64,000 nucleotides of DNA from an uncultured Bacteroidia bacterium (GCA_902782225.1 CACZMF010000014.1:53535-117534), one strand, 5' to 3'. Positions 23,282 to 32,431 are shown, counted from the first letter of the stretch. Notes: generated from the letters alone by a model not told the origin. Program-made: numbers and translations.

Positions 23282-23983
23282 ATGAAAAGAATCGCCATTG
23301 TTTCAGCCTTTATGCTGACAGTATGCGCAGCCTGGGGGCAGGATCTGGGGCTGCCGGATAACTCCGAGAATAAACCCGCGGCGGCTCCCACAATCAATAC
23401 CTCCTACTCTGCTGTGGTGTCTTATCCGTCCCATTCTGAGAGCCAGTATTTCGACCTTGCCCAGAACATAACCTACGTGAAAGGGATAGACAAGGATGAG
23501 CGCCGCATCGAGAAGCTGGACAGCCTGGTTTCCTACAAAATCAACGACCAGCGCAAGACCATCACCAAGACTTCTCTCCAAGGGGCTCCCGCCTCCGATA
23601 AATCCAAGATTGTCAGCGACGAGACCGAGGAAGTTGTCTATGGAGGCCGCTGGTGCACGGTCCGCACCTATGTGCGCAGGCATTTGAGTCCTTCCGGTAG
23701 CGACGAAGATGGTGGTATGGTGGAAGTAGAGACCGAATTCGTGGACTACACAGATATGGAAACCGGCATCGCCATCCGTCAGGACCAGGACGGCGGTACT
23801 ATGTTCGAGCTCTCCGACATCCAGCTTGGCTCTCAGTCCGGCAAGCGCTTCAATATGCCTACCAACTACAAATGGGAAGCTGAACGGGACCTTGGCAAGT
23901 TGATGCAGGGCCTCCAGAACGCCGAGAAGTCCGACAACCCTGCCGCTGCAATGAAAGACCTGCTGAAGGCACTGGGTAAATAA
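23282..23983 (+). CDS. Exported protein of unknown function
   Basis: The 233-residue protein has a signal peptide ending near AAWGQ (residue 20) and no lipobox. The mature part is mainly beta, with a repeated pattern of assays-like strands (VVYGGRWCTVRTYVRR, MVEVETEFVDYTDMETGIAIRQ), and ends in a helix (MKDLLKALGK). The design resembles the next protein (a similar DALKKQL-type end), so the two may be distant paralogues. It sits 16 bases after the preceding gene. Confidence 0.75.
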   Translation: MKRIAIVSAFMLTVCAAWGQDLGLPDNSENKPAAAPTINTSYSAVVSYPSHSESQYFDLAQNITYVKGIDKDERRIEKLDSLVSYKINDQRKTITKTSLQGAPASDKSKIVSDETEEVVYGGRWCTVRTYVRRHLSPSGSDEDGGMVEVETEFVDYTDMETGIAIRQDQDGGTMFELSDIQLGSQSGKRFNMPTNYKWEAERDLGKLMQGLQNAEKSDNPAAAMKDLLKALGK

Positions 23984-24000
23984 GCCTGTCCGCTCCACTT

Positions 24001-24858
24001 ATGAAACGTCTTTTACTGATTATCCCGGTACTGCTGCTTTCCTCCTGCAAATTCATAGGCGGGCGGCAGCCGTCTTCGGATTCCGGCGTCGCTGAAACGA
24101 TTCTTGAAAAAGTCGGTAACGCCCTGGAATCCCTTGAGCAGGCCGAAGACCAGGCACGTACTGAAGCCGACCAGGCACGCTATCAGGAAGAGGAGGATGG
24201 AATGTTTGAGGAACAGGCTGAACCCGAACCTGATCCTTGGTACAACCACGATTTCTCGCTGGTCTATGTGCAACATAAGTACGCCACGCCGTCAAGACCG
24301 GCTCCGGATCTGGATGAGACCTACTTGATTACCCGCGTCGGTGACAAGGTGTACCTCCAGTACACACTCAGAGGCGTCATCCAGAAAACAAGTATCTATG
24401 AGGCCACGCCCGAAGGTTATAACGAGACCATCTACAAGGGTGGCAAAGTGGATTGGGAGCACGCATTTGACAACCAGTCCCTAAATAGTGAAATACGCTA
24501 CCTGCTCCGGAAGAAGTATCCCGTTGCTGTGGATCTCCCTGAAGGAGTTGACCTGTGCAAAGCCAAGGAAGGCACTTTCCTCGGCCGTCCCTGCCTGATT
24601 GCCGAACTTCATGAAGAGGAGGCAGGCGGGAAAGCGACCACCACCTATTACATCGACAAGGAATACGGTTTCTTCCACCGTGCCACTCAGGTAGGGACTA
24701 ACGGAAACGGGCAGGAAATCAATATGACGCCCTTCGAGGTGACTTATTTCACCGACAAACCCACCGCACAGAACATCCCTGACCCCAAGCGCTCAAGCAA
24801 TCCTGTTGATGCCCTGAAGAAGCAGTTGCAAGGTCAATTGGATGCCGCTCAGAAATAA
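24001..24858 (+). CDS. Lipoprotein of unknown function
   Basis: Signal peptide with lipobox LLSSC (Cys about 16) is followed by an acidic helical linker (residues 28-75) and a beta-rich domain (80-265) ending in a C-terminal helix (NPVDALKKQLQGQLDAAQK). It is 17 bases after the previous gene and 17 before the TPR-LuxR regulator, so the group looks like one operon. It may be a sensor partner of that regulator, by position only. Confidence 0.78.
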   Translation: MKRLLLIIPVLLLSSCKFIGGRQPSSDSGVAETILEKVGNALESLEQAEDQARTEADQARYQEEEDGMFEEQAEPEPDPWYNHDFSLVYVQHKYATPSRPAPDLDETYLITRVGDKVYLQYTLRGVIQKTSIYEATPEGYNETIYKGGKVDWEHAFDNQSLNSEIRYLLRKKYPVAVDLPEGVDLCKAKEGTFLGRPCLIAELHEEEAGGKATTTYYIDKEYGFFHRATQVGTNGNGQEINMTPFEVTYFTDKPTAQNIPDPKRSSNPVDALKKQLQGQLDAAQK

Positions 24859-24870
24859 TCGCTACCTTTG
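24838..24870 (+). promoter_or_regulatory. Possible internal promoter of the TPR-LuxR regulator
   Basis: TACCTTTG (24863-24870) is a good -7 box; TTG at 24838-24840 is 22 bp upstream, slightly long. Confidence 0.45.
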
Positions 24871-24875
24871 CTGTT

Positions 24876-26078
24876 GTGAAACGTCTTCTTGTCATACTGT
24901 TTCTCCTGCTTCCTGCAGCCGCTTTCGGCTACCGGGACTACCGGGGTGTCAATCTTGACTCGCTGGAACGCATTGTCGCCAAATGGCCGTGGTCCCGCGT
25001 GGAAAAAGCCAGCCGTGAGGAAGTGAACGAGTATGCCGTCTGCGTCGATCAATTGTCCAGGGGCTATTCTACCATTGACCCGGCCCGCTCACAGTACTAT
25101 GCACGTATCTTCCTGAATCTGGGATACCGTTTCAATAGCGGGAACGGTGTTTATCAGGGGGCGGTTCGCCTGGGAGATCATTTCCGCGCACAGAAACAAT
25201 ATGACAGTGCTGCAGTCTATTACGGCAAGGCAATAAAGGCAATCGATATGAAGATTGCAGCAGGCGATGATGAGGCACGGATTGACGATGACCGTTCACG
25301 GCTTTACGGTTCCCTGGGCAACCTATATGCCGAGCAGGATTCTCTGGCAAAGGCATTTGAGTATTATGTCCTGGCTGATGAAATCTTCCAGAAGTATGGC
25401 TGGCTGGAGAGTTCGGCCATACTGCACCAAAACTCCGGTTTTATCTGGATGGATGTCGGGGAGCCGGAAAAGGCGCTTCCGGAATTCGAGCGAGCTTTGC
25501 AGTTAGGCACTCAGGCACAGGATTCCCTGATAGTCGCCGGAGCCCGCCTTGGGCTGGGGACTTATTATCAGGCCATCGGGAAGACAGCCCGTGCGTTGGA
25601 GGAGGTAACCGCGGCATATGAATACTACAACGAGCACTCGATGGAGGAGTCGCTTGCCCTGAAGGACTCGCTGGCCATAATGAACGCAGCCCATGAGGAG
25701 CTTTACCGGAATGCCCGGACAATGGCCATCGGTGCGTGTCTGCTGCTTATCCTTGCGGCCATAGCCGGTATCGTGCTGGCTCGCCTGAGCAAAACCAAGA
25801 AGGAACTCACGGAAACAGCGGCCGTGCTGGACGAAACCATCGAGGAACTCCGGCCGGAAGAAGTTACTGCAACCGCAGAGACCGTCCATATGGCCAAGCG
25901 TGAGAAGGAAGTGGCCCGGCTCATCATGGATGGCAAGACCACCAAGGAAATCGCCTACGAGATGGGCGTGGGCGAGCAGACAGTATTCTGGTACCGCAAA
26001 CGTCTCTACGCCAAACTGAACGTCCATTCCGCCGTCCAGTTCACATCAGAGATGCAGAGGCTGGGTCTGGATAGGTAA
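24876..26078 (+). CDS. Membrane-anchored TPR protein with cytoplasmic LuxR HTH
   Basis: The order is: signal peptide or first membrane segment (1-18), tetratricopeptide repeats (about 40-260; for example YDSAAVYYGKAIKAI, AKAFEYYVLADEIFQ, EKALPEFERALQLG), one transmembrane helix (about 283-304), a short coiled coil, and a GerE/LuxR HTH (about 345-395; AKREKEVARLIMDGKTTKEIAYEMGVGEQTV). This places a periplasmic sensor and a cytoplasmic DNA-binding domain in one chain. The start is GTG 24876, since it gives the intact signal segment. It probably regulates the operon it closes. Confidence 0.88.
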   Translation: MKRLLVILFLLLPAAAFGYRDYRGVNLDSLERIVAKWPWSRVEKASREEVNEYAVCVDQLSRGYSTIDPARSQYYARIFLNLGYRFNSGNGVYQGAVRLGDHFRAQKQYDSAAVYYGKAIKAIDMKIAAGDDEARIDDDRSRLYGSLGNLYAEQDSLAKAFEYYVLADEIFQKYGWLESSAILHQNSGFIWMDVGEPEKALPEFERALQLGTQAQDSLIVAGARLGLGTYYQAIGKTARALEEVTAAYEYYNEHSMEESLALKDSLAIMNAAHEELYRNARTMAIGACLLLILAAIAGIVLARLSKTKKELTETAAVLDETIEELRPEEVTATAETVHMAKREKEVARLIMDGKTTKEIAYEMGVGEQTVFWYRKRLYAKLNVHSAVQFTSEMQRLGLDR

Positions 26079-26093
26079 CCTATCCGGAAATAG

Positions 26094-26140
26094 ACGCCGC
26101 CATCTCTTCAGGTAATTAAGGGGTGGCGGCAAATTATTTT
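26094..26140 (+). terminator. Rho-independent terminator
   Basis: GCCGCCA and TGGCGGC form the stem base, with TCTC/GGG extension and a following A/T-rich tract. It ends the regulator operon. Confidence 0.75.
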
Positions 26141-26173
26141 TGTATTATCAGAATAATTCGTAACTTTTTTTGT

Positions 26174-26290
26174 TTAAAGGCCCTCCTCCAATCTAGGAAT
26201 CACTTTCAGTCCCAGTTCCTTTAAATTATGCCCCAAGAACACGTAGTGGATGTTTATCTTTCGGTGAGGCTCGAGGCGGGGACTTTGCAC
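26174..26290 (-). pseudogene. Possible gene remnant on the minus strand
   Basis: A 38-codon frame reads with good composition (NIHYVFLGHNLKELGLKVIPRL) and ends at 26174. It continues upstream in the same frame past one stop codon (NRSTDEVIR, stop). It looks like the end of a decayed transposase or other protein, but I cannot name the family. A minus-strand promoter at 26334-26363 precedes it. Confidence 0.35.
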
Positions 26291-26333
26291 TTAGCGAATT
26301 ACCTCATCCGTACTACGGTTTATTATCTCGATG

Positions 26334-26363
26334 CAAATGTAGCAATTATTCTCTAATCCACAA
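26334..26363 (-). promoter_or_regulatory. Orphan minus-strand promoter
   Basis: TTG (26363-26361), 19 bp, TACATTTG (26341-26334), a full consensus. No intact gene follows on this strand; only the remnant at 26174-26290 lies downstream. Confidence 0.5.
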
Positions 26364-26367
26364 AACC

Positions 26368-26442
26368 AAGCCGCCCACCGTGATGTGGTATCGCAAACGG
26401 CTGTATGCTAAGTTTGTTGTGCATTTCGAAAGATTTGCTTAA
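26368..26442 (+). pseudogene. Remnant of a LuxR-type HTH C-terminus
   Basis: The frame reads KPPTVMWYRKRLYAKFVVHFERFA before a stop. It matches the end of the HTH of the TPR-LuxR gene upstream (QTVFWYRKRLYAKLNVHSAVQF) almost word for word. No N-terminal domains remain. This is best read as the last trace of a duplicated regulator gene. Confidence 0.75.
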
Positions 26443-26452
26443 CTTCGGGCTG

Positions 26453-26686
26453 ATGAAAAGAGCTTTCATAGTGGTGTTGCTGCTTCTGGCGTGGGTGCCG
26501 GGCTACTGTCAGTTCTTCCCAAAGATAGACAACTGGCTCAGTCAACGGCAGTCGAAGCAGGCTTATCGGCAGCGCCGCAGTGCGGGCAGCCTGCTCTTCA
26601 TGGGGGAGGACGATGCCTCCATGCTGATGGGGCGGCTCAAATCGAGCGCAAATCTGACGGCTGGTATAAGATTTGACTATGAATAA
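26453..26686 (+). CDS. Short exported protein ahead of the GH2 gene
   Basis: The 77-residue protein has a clear signal peptide (MKRAFIVVLLLLAWVPGYCQ) and then only 57 residues, ending SANLTAGIRFDYE. The end looks like the beginning of an outer-membrane beta barrel, so this may be a truncated envelope protein. Its stop overlaps the GH2 start by 8 bases. No promoter is evident between it and the HTH remnant. Confidence 0.5.
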   Translation: MKRAFIVVLLLLAWVPGYCQFFPKIDNWLSQRQSKQAYRQRRSAGSLLFMGEDDASMLMGRLKSSANLTAGIRFDYE

Positions 26687-29141
26687 AATAACACTATTTC
26701 TTTCATTTTTGCTGGCATTAGCCGGGTGCTCCGGCGGGAGCAGCGCATTATGTGGCCCGGATGTTCCGCATCGCCAACAGTCCCTCAAACCTTTTGGCCG
26801 CGGTTGGCAGTTCTCCCTCGACGGCGCGCCGGAGCGCACGGTGGACATTCCCCACGACTGGGGCGTGGAGGGCCCGTTCGAGCAGGAGTATCCCGGCGAG
26901 ACCGGCAAGCTCCGCTGGTGGGGCAAGGCGCAGTATCGTAAGACTTTGCACATCCCGGCAGGATACGGCGACCACAGATTCTGCCTGGAGATCGACGGCG
27001 CCATGTCCGGTTCGCAGGTATATGCCAACGGCGTGCTCTGCGGCGGCTGGCCATATGGCTATTCTTCGTATGAGGTGGACCTCTCGGAAGCGCTGCATGC
27101 CGGTGACAATGAGATACTTATCACCCTGGATAATCCTCCTGAGTCTTCCCGCTGGTATCCGGGAGGAGGCATATACCGGAATATCTGGATAGCCGAAAAA
27201 CCGTCCGCCGGGGTGGCTCACTGGGGCACGTCCCTGACCACCCGCGTCGACGGATCCGATGCTGAGGTGCAGCTGCGTATAAAGCTTCGGAACTCCGGGG
27301 CTCCGCTTCCCGCCACCGTGGAGACCTGGCTTTGCGATGCATCACGGACGCAGCTCTCCGAAGCTGTGTCCAGTAAGATCGGCTCGCTCGAAGACGGAAT
27401 GGAAGTGGTCCAGACCCTGCCAGTCAGGAACGCCCGTCTCTGGTCGCCGGACAGCCCGGAACTCTATTGCGCAGTCACGAGAGTCGAGACCGCTGCCGGC
27501 GCCGAAGTGTACACGACATATTTCGGCATACGCACGGCCGAATTCCGCCCTGACGGATTCTACCTCAACGGCGGGAAGACCTTCCTGAAGGGCGTCTGCC
27601 TCCACCACGACGCCGGCGCGCTGGGAGCTGCCTGGCACAAGGATGCCTGGGTGCGCAGACTGCTGAAACTCAAGGAGATGGGCTGCAACGCGATACGTAT
27701 GAGCCATAACCCACCGGCCCCTGAACTGCTCGATCTCTGCGACTGTATGGGATTCATCGTGATCGATGAGCTGACCGACACCTGGACCGTGCCCAAGAAG
27801 CCGAACGGCTATGCGACGCTCTTCGACGAGTGGGCGGAAAAGGATCTGGTGGCCATGATACACCGCGACCGCAACCATCCTTCGGTGGTGATGTGGAGCA
27901 TAGGCAACGAAGTGGGAGAGCAGGGCTTGCCCGACAAATGGGATGTGGCCCGTCGCCTGACTGAAATATGCCACCGCGAGGATCCCTCACGCCCCACGAC
28001 AGCCGGCAACGACAATCTCTGGGCGGCGTCCCAGCCCTGGGCATCGACCATCGACGTGTATGGTTTCAACTACAAGCCCCACGCCTACGAAGCTTTCCGC
28101 GACGCCCATCCCGGCCAGCCGTTCTACGGCTCTGAAACGGCCTCCTGCATAAGCACAAGGGGATATTACCTCTTCCCGGTCATCGATGAGAAAGACAAGG
28201 GCTGGCTGGACGGCGCGCCCTATCAGGTCAGTTCCTACGACCTGTATGCCCCGGCATGGGCCTCCAAGCCGGACTATGAATGGAAGTATGAGGATGAGGT
28301 GCCGGAGTGCGCGGGAGAATTCGTGTGGACCGGATACGACTATCTGGGTGAGCCTACGCCCTACAATCTCGACCCTTCCGTGCTGACCAATTTCCACACC
28401 GAAGAGGAGAAGCAGGCCGCCATTGCGCAGTTCGCCGCCTGGGGCCAGAAAGTGCTGATGGAGCCCCTTCCGTCGCGCAGTTCCTATTTTGGCATCATGG
28501 ACCTGGCCGGCTTCCCGAAAGACCGTTTCTGGCTCTATCAGGCCCGCTGGCGCCCGGATCTTGCCGTGGTGCATATTGTTCCGCACTGGACATGGCCAGG
28601 CAGGGAAGGGGAGGTGACGCCCGTCCACGTGTATGGGAGCGGAGCCGTCGGAGAACTTTTCCTGAATGGCAAGTCGCTGGGTGTCAGGGAGAAAGCCGGC
28701 GGGGAATACCGTCTTCGCTGGGATGATGCCGTCTATGAACCCGGGACTCTCGAAGTCCGTGTGTATCGCGACCGTGCCGACTTCGAGTCAGGTAAGGTCT
28801 TGTGCACGGATAGCGTCTCCACCGCCGGAGCGCCGGAGAGCGTGAAACTGAGCCAGGATTATGTGGGTGCGGAGCTGATCTATGTCAGGGCCGAGGTGCA
28901 GGATGCAAAGGGCAGGCTGGTGCCGGACGCAAATGATCACATTGCGTTTTCGGTCAGCGGTCCCGCGGAGATTCTTGCCACCGACGCCGGCGATCCGACC
29001 AGCCACGCCCCGTTCTGCAGCCCCTCCGTGGATGCTTTCCACGGGCTCGCATCTGTCGTGTTGCGCCGGACAGGGCCGGGACGCGTCGTCGTCAAAGCCT
29101 CTTCCACTTCTTTGCGCCCCTCCAAGTTGAGCATTTTCTAA
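26679..29141 (+). CDS. GH2-family glycoside hydrolase lipoprotein (beta-galactosidase type)
   Basis: Signal peptide and lipobox LALAGC give a lipoprotein. A sugar-binding jelly-roll domain follows (about 45-190; GRGWQFSLDG, PHDWGVEG, WYPGGGIYRNIW), then an Ig-like domain and the TIM barrel with acid/base Glu near 411 (WSIGNEVGE) and nucleophile Glu near 486 (YGSETAS). A C-terminal Ig-like region is related to those of beta-galactosidases. It probably cleaves a beta-linked sugar from glycans in the periplasm or at the cell surface; the exact substrate is open. I chose ATG 26679 over an upstream TTG. No SusC/SusD pair is adjacent, so it is not in a typical polysaccharide locus. Confidence 0.9.
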   Translation: MNKITLFLSFLLALAGCSGGSSALCGPDVPHRQQSLKPFGRGWQFSLDGAPERTVDIPHDWGVEGPFEQEYPGETGKLRWWGKAQYRKTLHIPAGYGDHRFCLEIDGAMSGSQVYANGVLCGGWPYGYSSYEVDLSEALHAGDNEILITLDNPPESSRWYPGGGIYRNIWIAEKPSAGVAHWGTSLTTRVDGSDAEVQLRIKLRNSGAPLPATVETWLCDASRTQLSEAVSSKIGSLEDGMEVVQTLPVRNARLWSPDSPELYCAVTRVETAAGAEVYTTYFGIRTAEFRPDGFYLNGGKTFLKGVCLHHDAGALGAAWHKDAWVRRLLKLKEMGCNAIRMSHNPPAPELLDLCDCMGFIVIDELTDTWTVPKKPNGYATLFDEWAEKDLVAMIHRDRNHPSVVMWSIGNEVGEQGLPDKWDVARRLTEICHREDPSRPTTAGNDNLWAASQPWASTIDVYGFNYKPHAYEAFRDAHPGQPFYGSETASCISTRGYYLFPVIDEKDKGWLDGAPYQVSSYDLYAPAWASKPDYEWKYEDEVPECAGEFVWTGYDYLGEPTPYNLDPSVLTNFHTEEEKQAAIAQFAAWGQKVLMEPLPSRSSYFGIMDLAGFPKDRFWLYQARWRPDLAVVHIVPHWTWPGREGEVTPVHVYGSGAVGELFLNGKSLGVREKAGGEYRLRWDDAVYEPGTLEVRVYRDRADFESGKVLCTDSVSTAGAPESVKLSQDYVGAELIYVRAEVQDAKGRLVPDANDHIAFSVSGPAEILATDAGDPTSHAPFCSPSVDAFHGLASVVLRRTGPGRVVVKASSTSLRPSKLSIF

Positions 29142-29152
29142 CGAATTATTGC

Positions 29153-29160
29153 TATATTTG
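29153..29160 (+). promoter_or_regulatory. -7 box ahead of the lipoprotein gene
   Basis: TATATTTG is an exact -7 match seven bases before the start codon at 29167. The nearest TTG (29127-29129) is 23 bp away, longer than usual. Confidence 0.5.
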
Positions 29161-29166
29161 TGGGTT

Positions 29167-30399
29167 ATGCGTAAGTGTGTACTGGTCCTAACCTTCATTG
29201 CAGCAGCGCTGAGCGCGTTTTCCTGCGCCGGCGGCCCTTCCGTGGCTTCCCGTGAAGCCCCTGAATTGCTGAAGGCAGTCCCTTCCGACGCCCTGTCGGT
29301 GGGGGTTTTCAGCCGGCTGGACAAAGGACTTGAGCGTATGGTGGATTCCGCCTCCGTGTTGAGGTCGCTGGATTTCGGAAAGCTTTCCAAGGCCCGGACG
29401 GCCGTCGCCATGTGCTACGTAGGTTCGCTTTCCCCGCTTCTCGTTGTGGAGGCGGGCAGGTGCGATGGCGACACCCTTGCTCCCGTACACTCTCTCCTGT
29501 CGCTGGCGGATTCGCTTCGCATCAGTGCCGCTTTCGTCGCGCTCGAAGACCATAACGCGTTGCTGCTCAGCCCGTCAGCCACTGTGGTCACGGTTGCCGG
29601 CAGGCATATCGCTTCCGAATCATCGATCCTCGACGCTCCGGATTTTCCGTCCGTGCTTGACGTCCTTGGTGGCCAGGATGCCGTCATCTACCGCAACTCC
29701 GGGGCTGCGAAACTGTTCGGCACGGAGTTGTGCAGCGTGTCGCGCAAGACCCTGAACGCCTTCATGCACGATGCTTCGGAATGGACAGTGGTGTCCGGCG
29801 ACAAGGTGGACTGCGTCCAGCCCGGGTCCGGAAGGTATTTCTGCAATTTCCTCGAGTCGCTGGGGGACGGACAGTCCAGGCTGGCGGCTTCCTGGCCTTC
29901 CCGTTCCGAACTGGTCGTGGACCTGCCGGTCGCCGACCTTGCTTCCTTCCGTAAGTCCTATGAGGCATGGAGGGATGCACGCGTGGAGCTGGAGCAGTAC
30001 CAGAAACGCATACAGGAACTCTCGAAGAAGCGGGGCAAGAGCCCGCTTGCCTGGGAAAAAGAACTGGGGATCAAGGAAATAGCCTATGTGGCCGCTCCCG
30101 GATTCAGGGTGAATATGATCCGCACTTCCAAGGGCGTCAAGGATGAAGAAGTGGTGCCGAATCCCTACACCGGGTTCGTTAGCGCCCTGTATGGAAATCT
30201 GTTCAATCCTGCAGACAGTTGCATTGTCCGCAGGGGAGAGTGGCTGCTCAGCGGCGAACGCGCCGTGCTCGACACCCTCACCCTCGGTGCGGTCAAGCCG
30301 GAGAACTGGCCGGCCCGCGCCAGGCTCGTGCTCGACACTGATAAAACACGTATCATAAGTACACAACAGAATATAAAAGTATGGAATACCGCTCGGTAA
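29167..30399 (+). CDS. Lipoprotein of unknown function
   Basis: Signal peptide and lipobox SAFSC (Cys about 20) precede a 390-residue mature protein. The start of the mature part (LLKAVPSDALSVGVFSRLDKGLERMVD) resembles proteins of the DUF3352 kind, which begin with a short statement of values and a long alpha/beta body, but I cannot assign it firmly. A charged coiled coil (VELEQYQKRIQELSKKRGKS) lies around residues 275-300. It overlaps the acyl-CoA synthetase start by 19 bases and is thus in one operon with it. Confidence 0.75.
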   Translation: MRKCVLVLTFIAAALSAFSCAGGPSVASREAPELLKAVPSDALSVGVFSRLDKGLERMVDSASVLRSLDFGKLSKARTAVAMCYVGSLSPLLVVEAGRCDGDTLAPVHSLLSLADSLRISAAFVALEDHNALLLSPSATVVTVAGRHIASESSILDAPDFPSVLDVLGGQDAVIYRNSGAAKLFGTELCSVSRKTLNAFMHDASEWTVVSGDKVDCVQPGSGRYFCNFLESLGDGQSRLAASWPSRSELVVDLPVADLASFRKSYEAWRDARVELEQYQKRIQELSKKRGKSPLAWEKELGIKEIAYVAAPGFRVNMIRTSKGVKDEEVVPNPYTGFVSALYGNLFNPADSCIVRRGEWLLSGERAVLDTLTLGAVKPENWPARARLVLDTDKTRIISTQQNIKVWNTAR

Positions 30400-32033
30400 A
30401 CAAATTGCTCGAGAAAAGCATCAAGGATAACTGGGATCGCGCTGCGTTGTCCAATTATCAAGGCATTACCCTGAGCTATGGCGACGTGGCAAAGCGTGTC
30501 GCCTACCTGCATATATGCTTCAAGGAGTGTGGCCTCCAGAAAGGGGACAAGGTAGCCCTCTGCGCCCGCAACCAGGTGAACTGGGGCGTTTGTTTCATCG
30601 CCGCCATGAGTTATGGCGCCGTTCCCGTGCCCCTGCTCCACGAGTTCAAGCCCGAGAACATCCATTATCTCGTCAACCATTGCGAGGCAAAGGTGTTTTT
30701 CGTGGACGACACCATCTGGGAAGGCCTTTCCGAGTCGGAAATGCCCGGCGTGCAGGTGTTCGTGCAGATGTCCACTTTCACCTATCTCTTCGCCCGCAGC
30801 GAAGATATGGTGCAGGCCCGTGCCCACCTTTCCGCCACCATCAAGGAAAAATATCCTTCCGGTTTCTCGAAAGACGATGTCAACTACTATGAGGATTCCC
30901 CGGAGGAGCTCGCCCTTATCAATTATACTTCAGGCACTTCCGGCTTTTCCAAGGGCGTGATGCTGCCCTACCGTTCCCTGCTTTGCAACATACGCCTCGC
31001 GGGGGAGACCGCCGAGCCCCAGATGAACAACGAGTCGAACATGGTGGCCATGCTGCCTTCCGCCCACATGTACGGAATGATGTTCGAATTCCTCTTCGAA
31101 ATGACCATAGGCGCCCATGTCCATTTCCTGACGCGCGTGCCCAGCCCCAAGGTCATAATGAAGGCGTTTTCGGAGATTCATCCCGACGTGATAATCGCCG
31201 TCCCGCTCATCATCGAGAAGGTCTATAAGTCCCAGATCAAGCCCATCGCCGACAAGAACAAGACCTGGCTCCGCATCCCTTTCGTGGACCAGATAGTGCT
31301 CGGCAAGATACGTGAGGGCATGATCAACGCTTTCGGCGGCAAGTTCGAGGAGGTTATCCTCGGCGGCGCGGCATTCAACCCCGAGGTGGAGCAGTTCCTG
31401 CGCCGCGTGCGTTTCCCCTTCACCGTGGGTTACGGTATGACCGAATGCGGTCCTATCATCACCTACGCCAAGTGGAACAAGACCAAACTCGGCTCCTGCG
31501 GAGTTCCCATTCCGGGCTGCCAGGTGCGCATCGATTCTCCCAACCCTGAGAAGATTCCGGGAGAAGTGCAGGTCAAGGGCGACAACGTGTTCCTCGGCTA
31601 CTACAACAACCGCCAGGCCACCAAGGCCGCCTTCACCAACGACGACTGGTTCAAGACCGGTGATATGGGCGTGATGGACTGCGACGGCTACCTCTACCTT
31701 CGCGGACGCTCCAAGTGCATGATACTCGGCCCTTCCGGCCAGAATATCTATCCCGAAGAGCTTGAGGCCGTCATCAACAATCTCAACTACGTGGTCGAAT
31801 CGCTCGTCATCGAAGACAACGGCGGCCTGACAGCCCTCATCTATCCCGATTATGGCCAGGGCCAAACGGCAGGCCTCGATCCCGACCAGGTCAAGGAACG
31901 CATCAACGAGATGCTCCCCGAAGTGAACCGGCAGCTGCCTGTGTATGCGCAGATCCGCAAGATTGAATTCCTTCCCGAAGACTTTGAGCGCACACCTAAG
32001 CGCAGCATTAAACGATACCTCTACCAGCGATGA
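30381..32033 (+). CDS. Long-chain acyl-CoA synthetase-like AMP-binding enzyme
   Basis: This adenylate-forming enzyme activates a fatty acid with ATP and CoA. The P-loop-like A3 motif is LINYTSGTSGFSKGVM (about 178-193). VGYGMTECGP (A5) and FKTGDMGVMDCDGYLYLRGR (A7/A8, near 425) are clear. The C-terminal Lys region (PKRSIKRYL) is present. The 550-residue length fits fadD-like enzymes, and the substrate chain length cannot be read from sequence. The stop overlaps the dCMP deaminase gene by four bases. Confidence 0.9.
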   Translation: MEYRSVNKLLEKSIKDNWDRAALSNYQGITLSYGDVAKRVAYLHICFKECGLQKGDKVALCARNQVNWGVCFIAAMSYGAVPVPLLHEFKPENIHYLVNHCEAKVFFVDDTIWEGLSESEMPGVQVFVQMSTFTYLFARSEDMVQARAHLSATIKEKYPSGFSKDDVNYYEDSPEELALINYTSGTSGFSKGVMLPYRSLLCNIRLAGETAEPQMNNESNMVAMLPSAHMYGMMFEFLFEMTIGAHVHFLTRVPSPKVIMKAFSEIHPDVIIAVPLIIEKVYKSQIKPIADKNKTWLRIPFVDQIVLGKIREGMINAFGGKFEEVILGGAAFNPEVEQFLRRVRFPFTVGYGMTECGPIITYAKWNKTKLGSCGVPIPGCQVRIDSPNPEKIPGEVQVKGDNVFLGYYNNRQATKAAFTNDDWFKTGDMGVMDCDGYLYLRGRSKCMILGPSGQNIYPEELEAVINNLNYVVESLVIEDNGGLTALIYPDYGQGQTAGLDPDQVKERINEMLPEVNRQLPVYAQIRKIEFLPEDFERTPKRSIKRYLYQR

Positions 32034-32431
32034 AAAAATTTGACCAGCGATACCTCGAAATGGCCGAAATCTGGGCCAGGAATTCCTATTGCAAGCGCCG
32101 CCAGGTGGGCGCGCTGCTCGTGAAGGACAATATGATCATTTCCGACGGCTACAACGGCACTCCTTCCGGATTTGAAAACGTCTGCGAGGAGAACGGGGTC
32201 ACCAAGCCCTATGTGCTCCACGCCGAGGCCAACGCCATTTCCAAGGTGGCAAAGTCCGGCAACAGCAGCCTTGGCGCCACCCTCTACGTGACCGCATCCC
32301 CTTGCATCGAGTGCTCCAAGCTCATCATACAGAGCGGAATAAAGAGAGTTGTCTATAAAGACGAATATCGCCTGACCGACGGTGTGGATCTGCTCAGGCG
32401 GGCCGGAATCGAAGTGGAAAAAGTGGACTGA
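32030..32431 (+). CDS. dCMP deaminase family protein
   Basis: This zinc deaminase probably converts dCMP to dUMP for dTTP synthesis. The zinc site is HAEANAI (His64, Glu66) and PCIEC (Cys92, Cys95), and the length of 133 residues fits the family. The start overlaps the previous stop (ATGA). It is separated from the protease gene by only one base. Confidence 0.93.
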   Translation: MKKFDQRYLEMAEIWARNSYCKRRQVGALLVKDNMIISDGYNGTPSGFENVCEENGVTKPYVLHAEANAISKVAKSGNSSLGATLYVTASPCIECSKLIIQSGIKRVVYKDEYRLTDGVDLLRRAGIEVEKVD

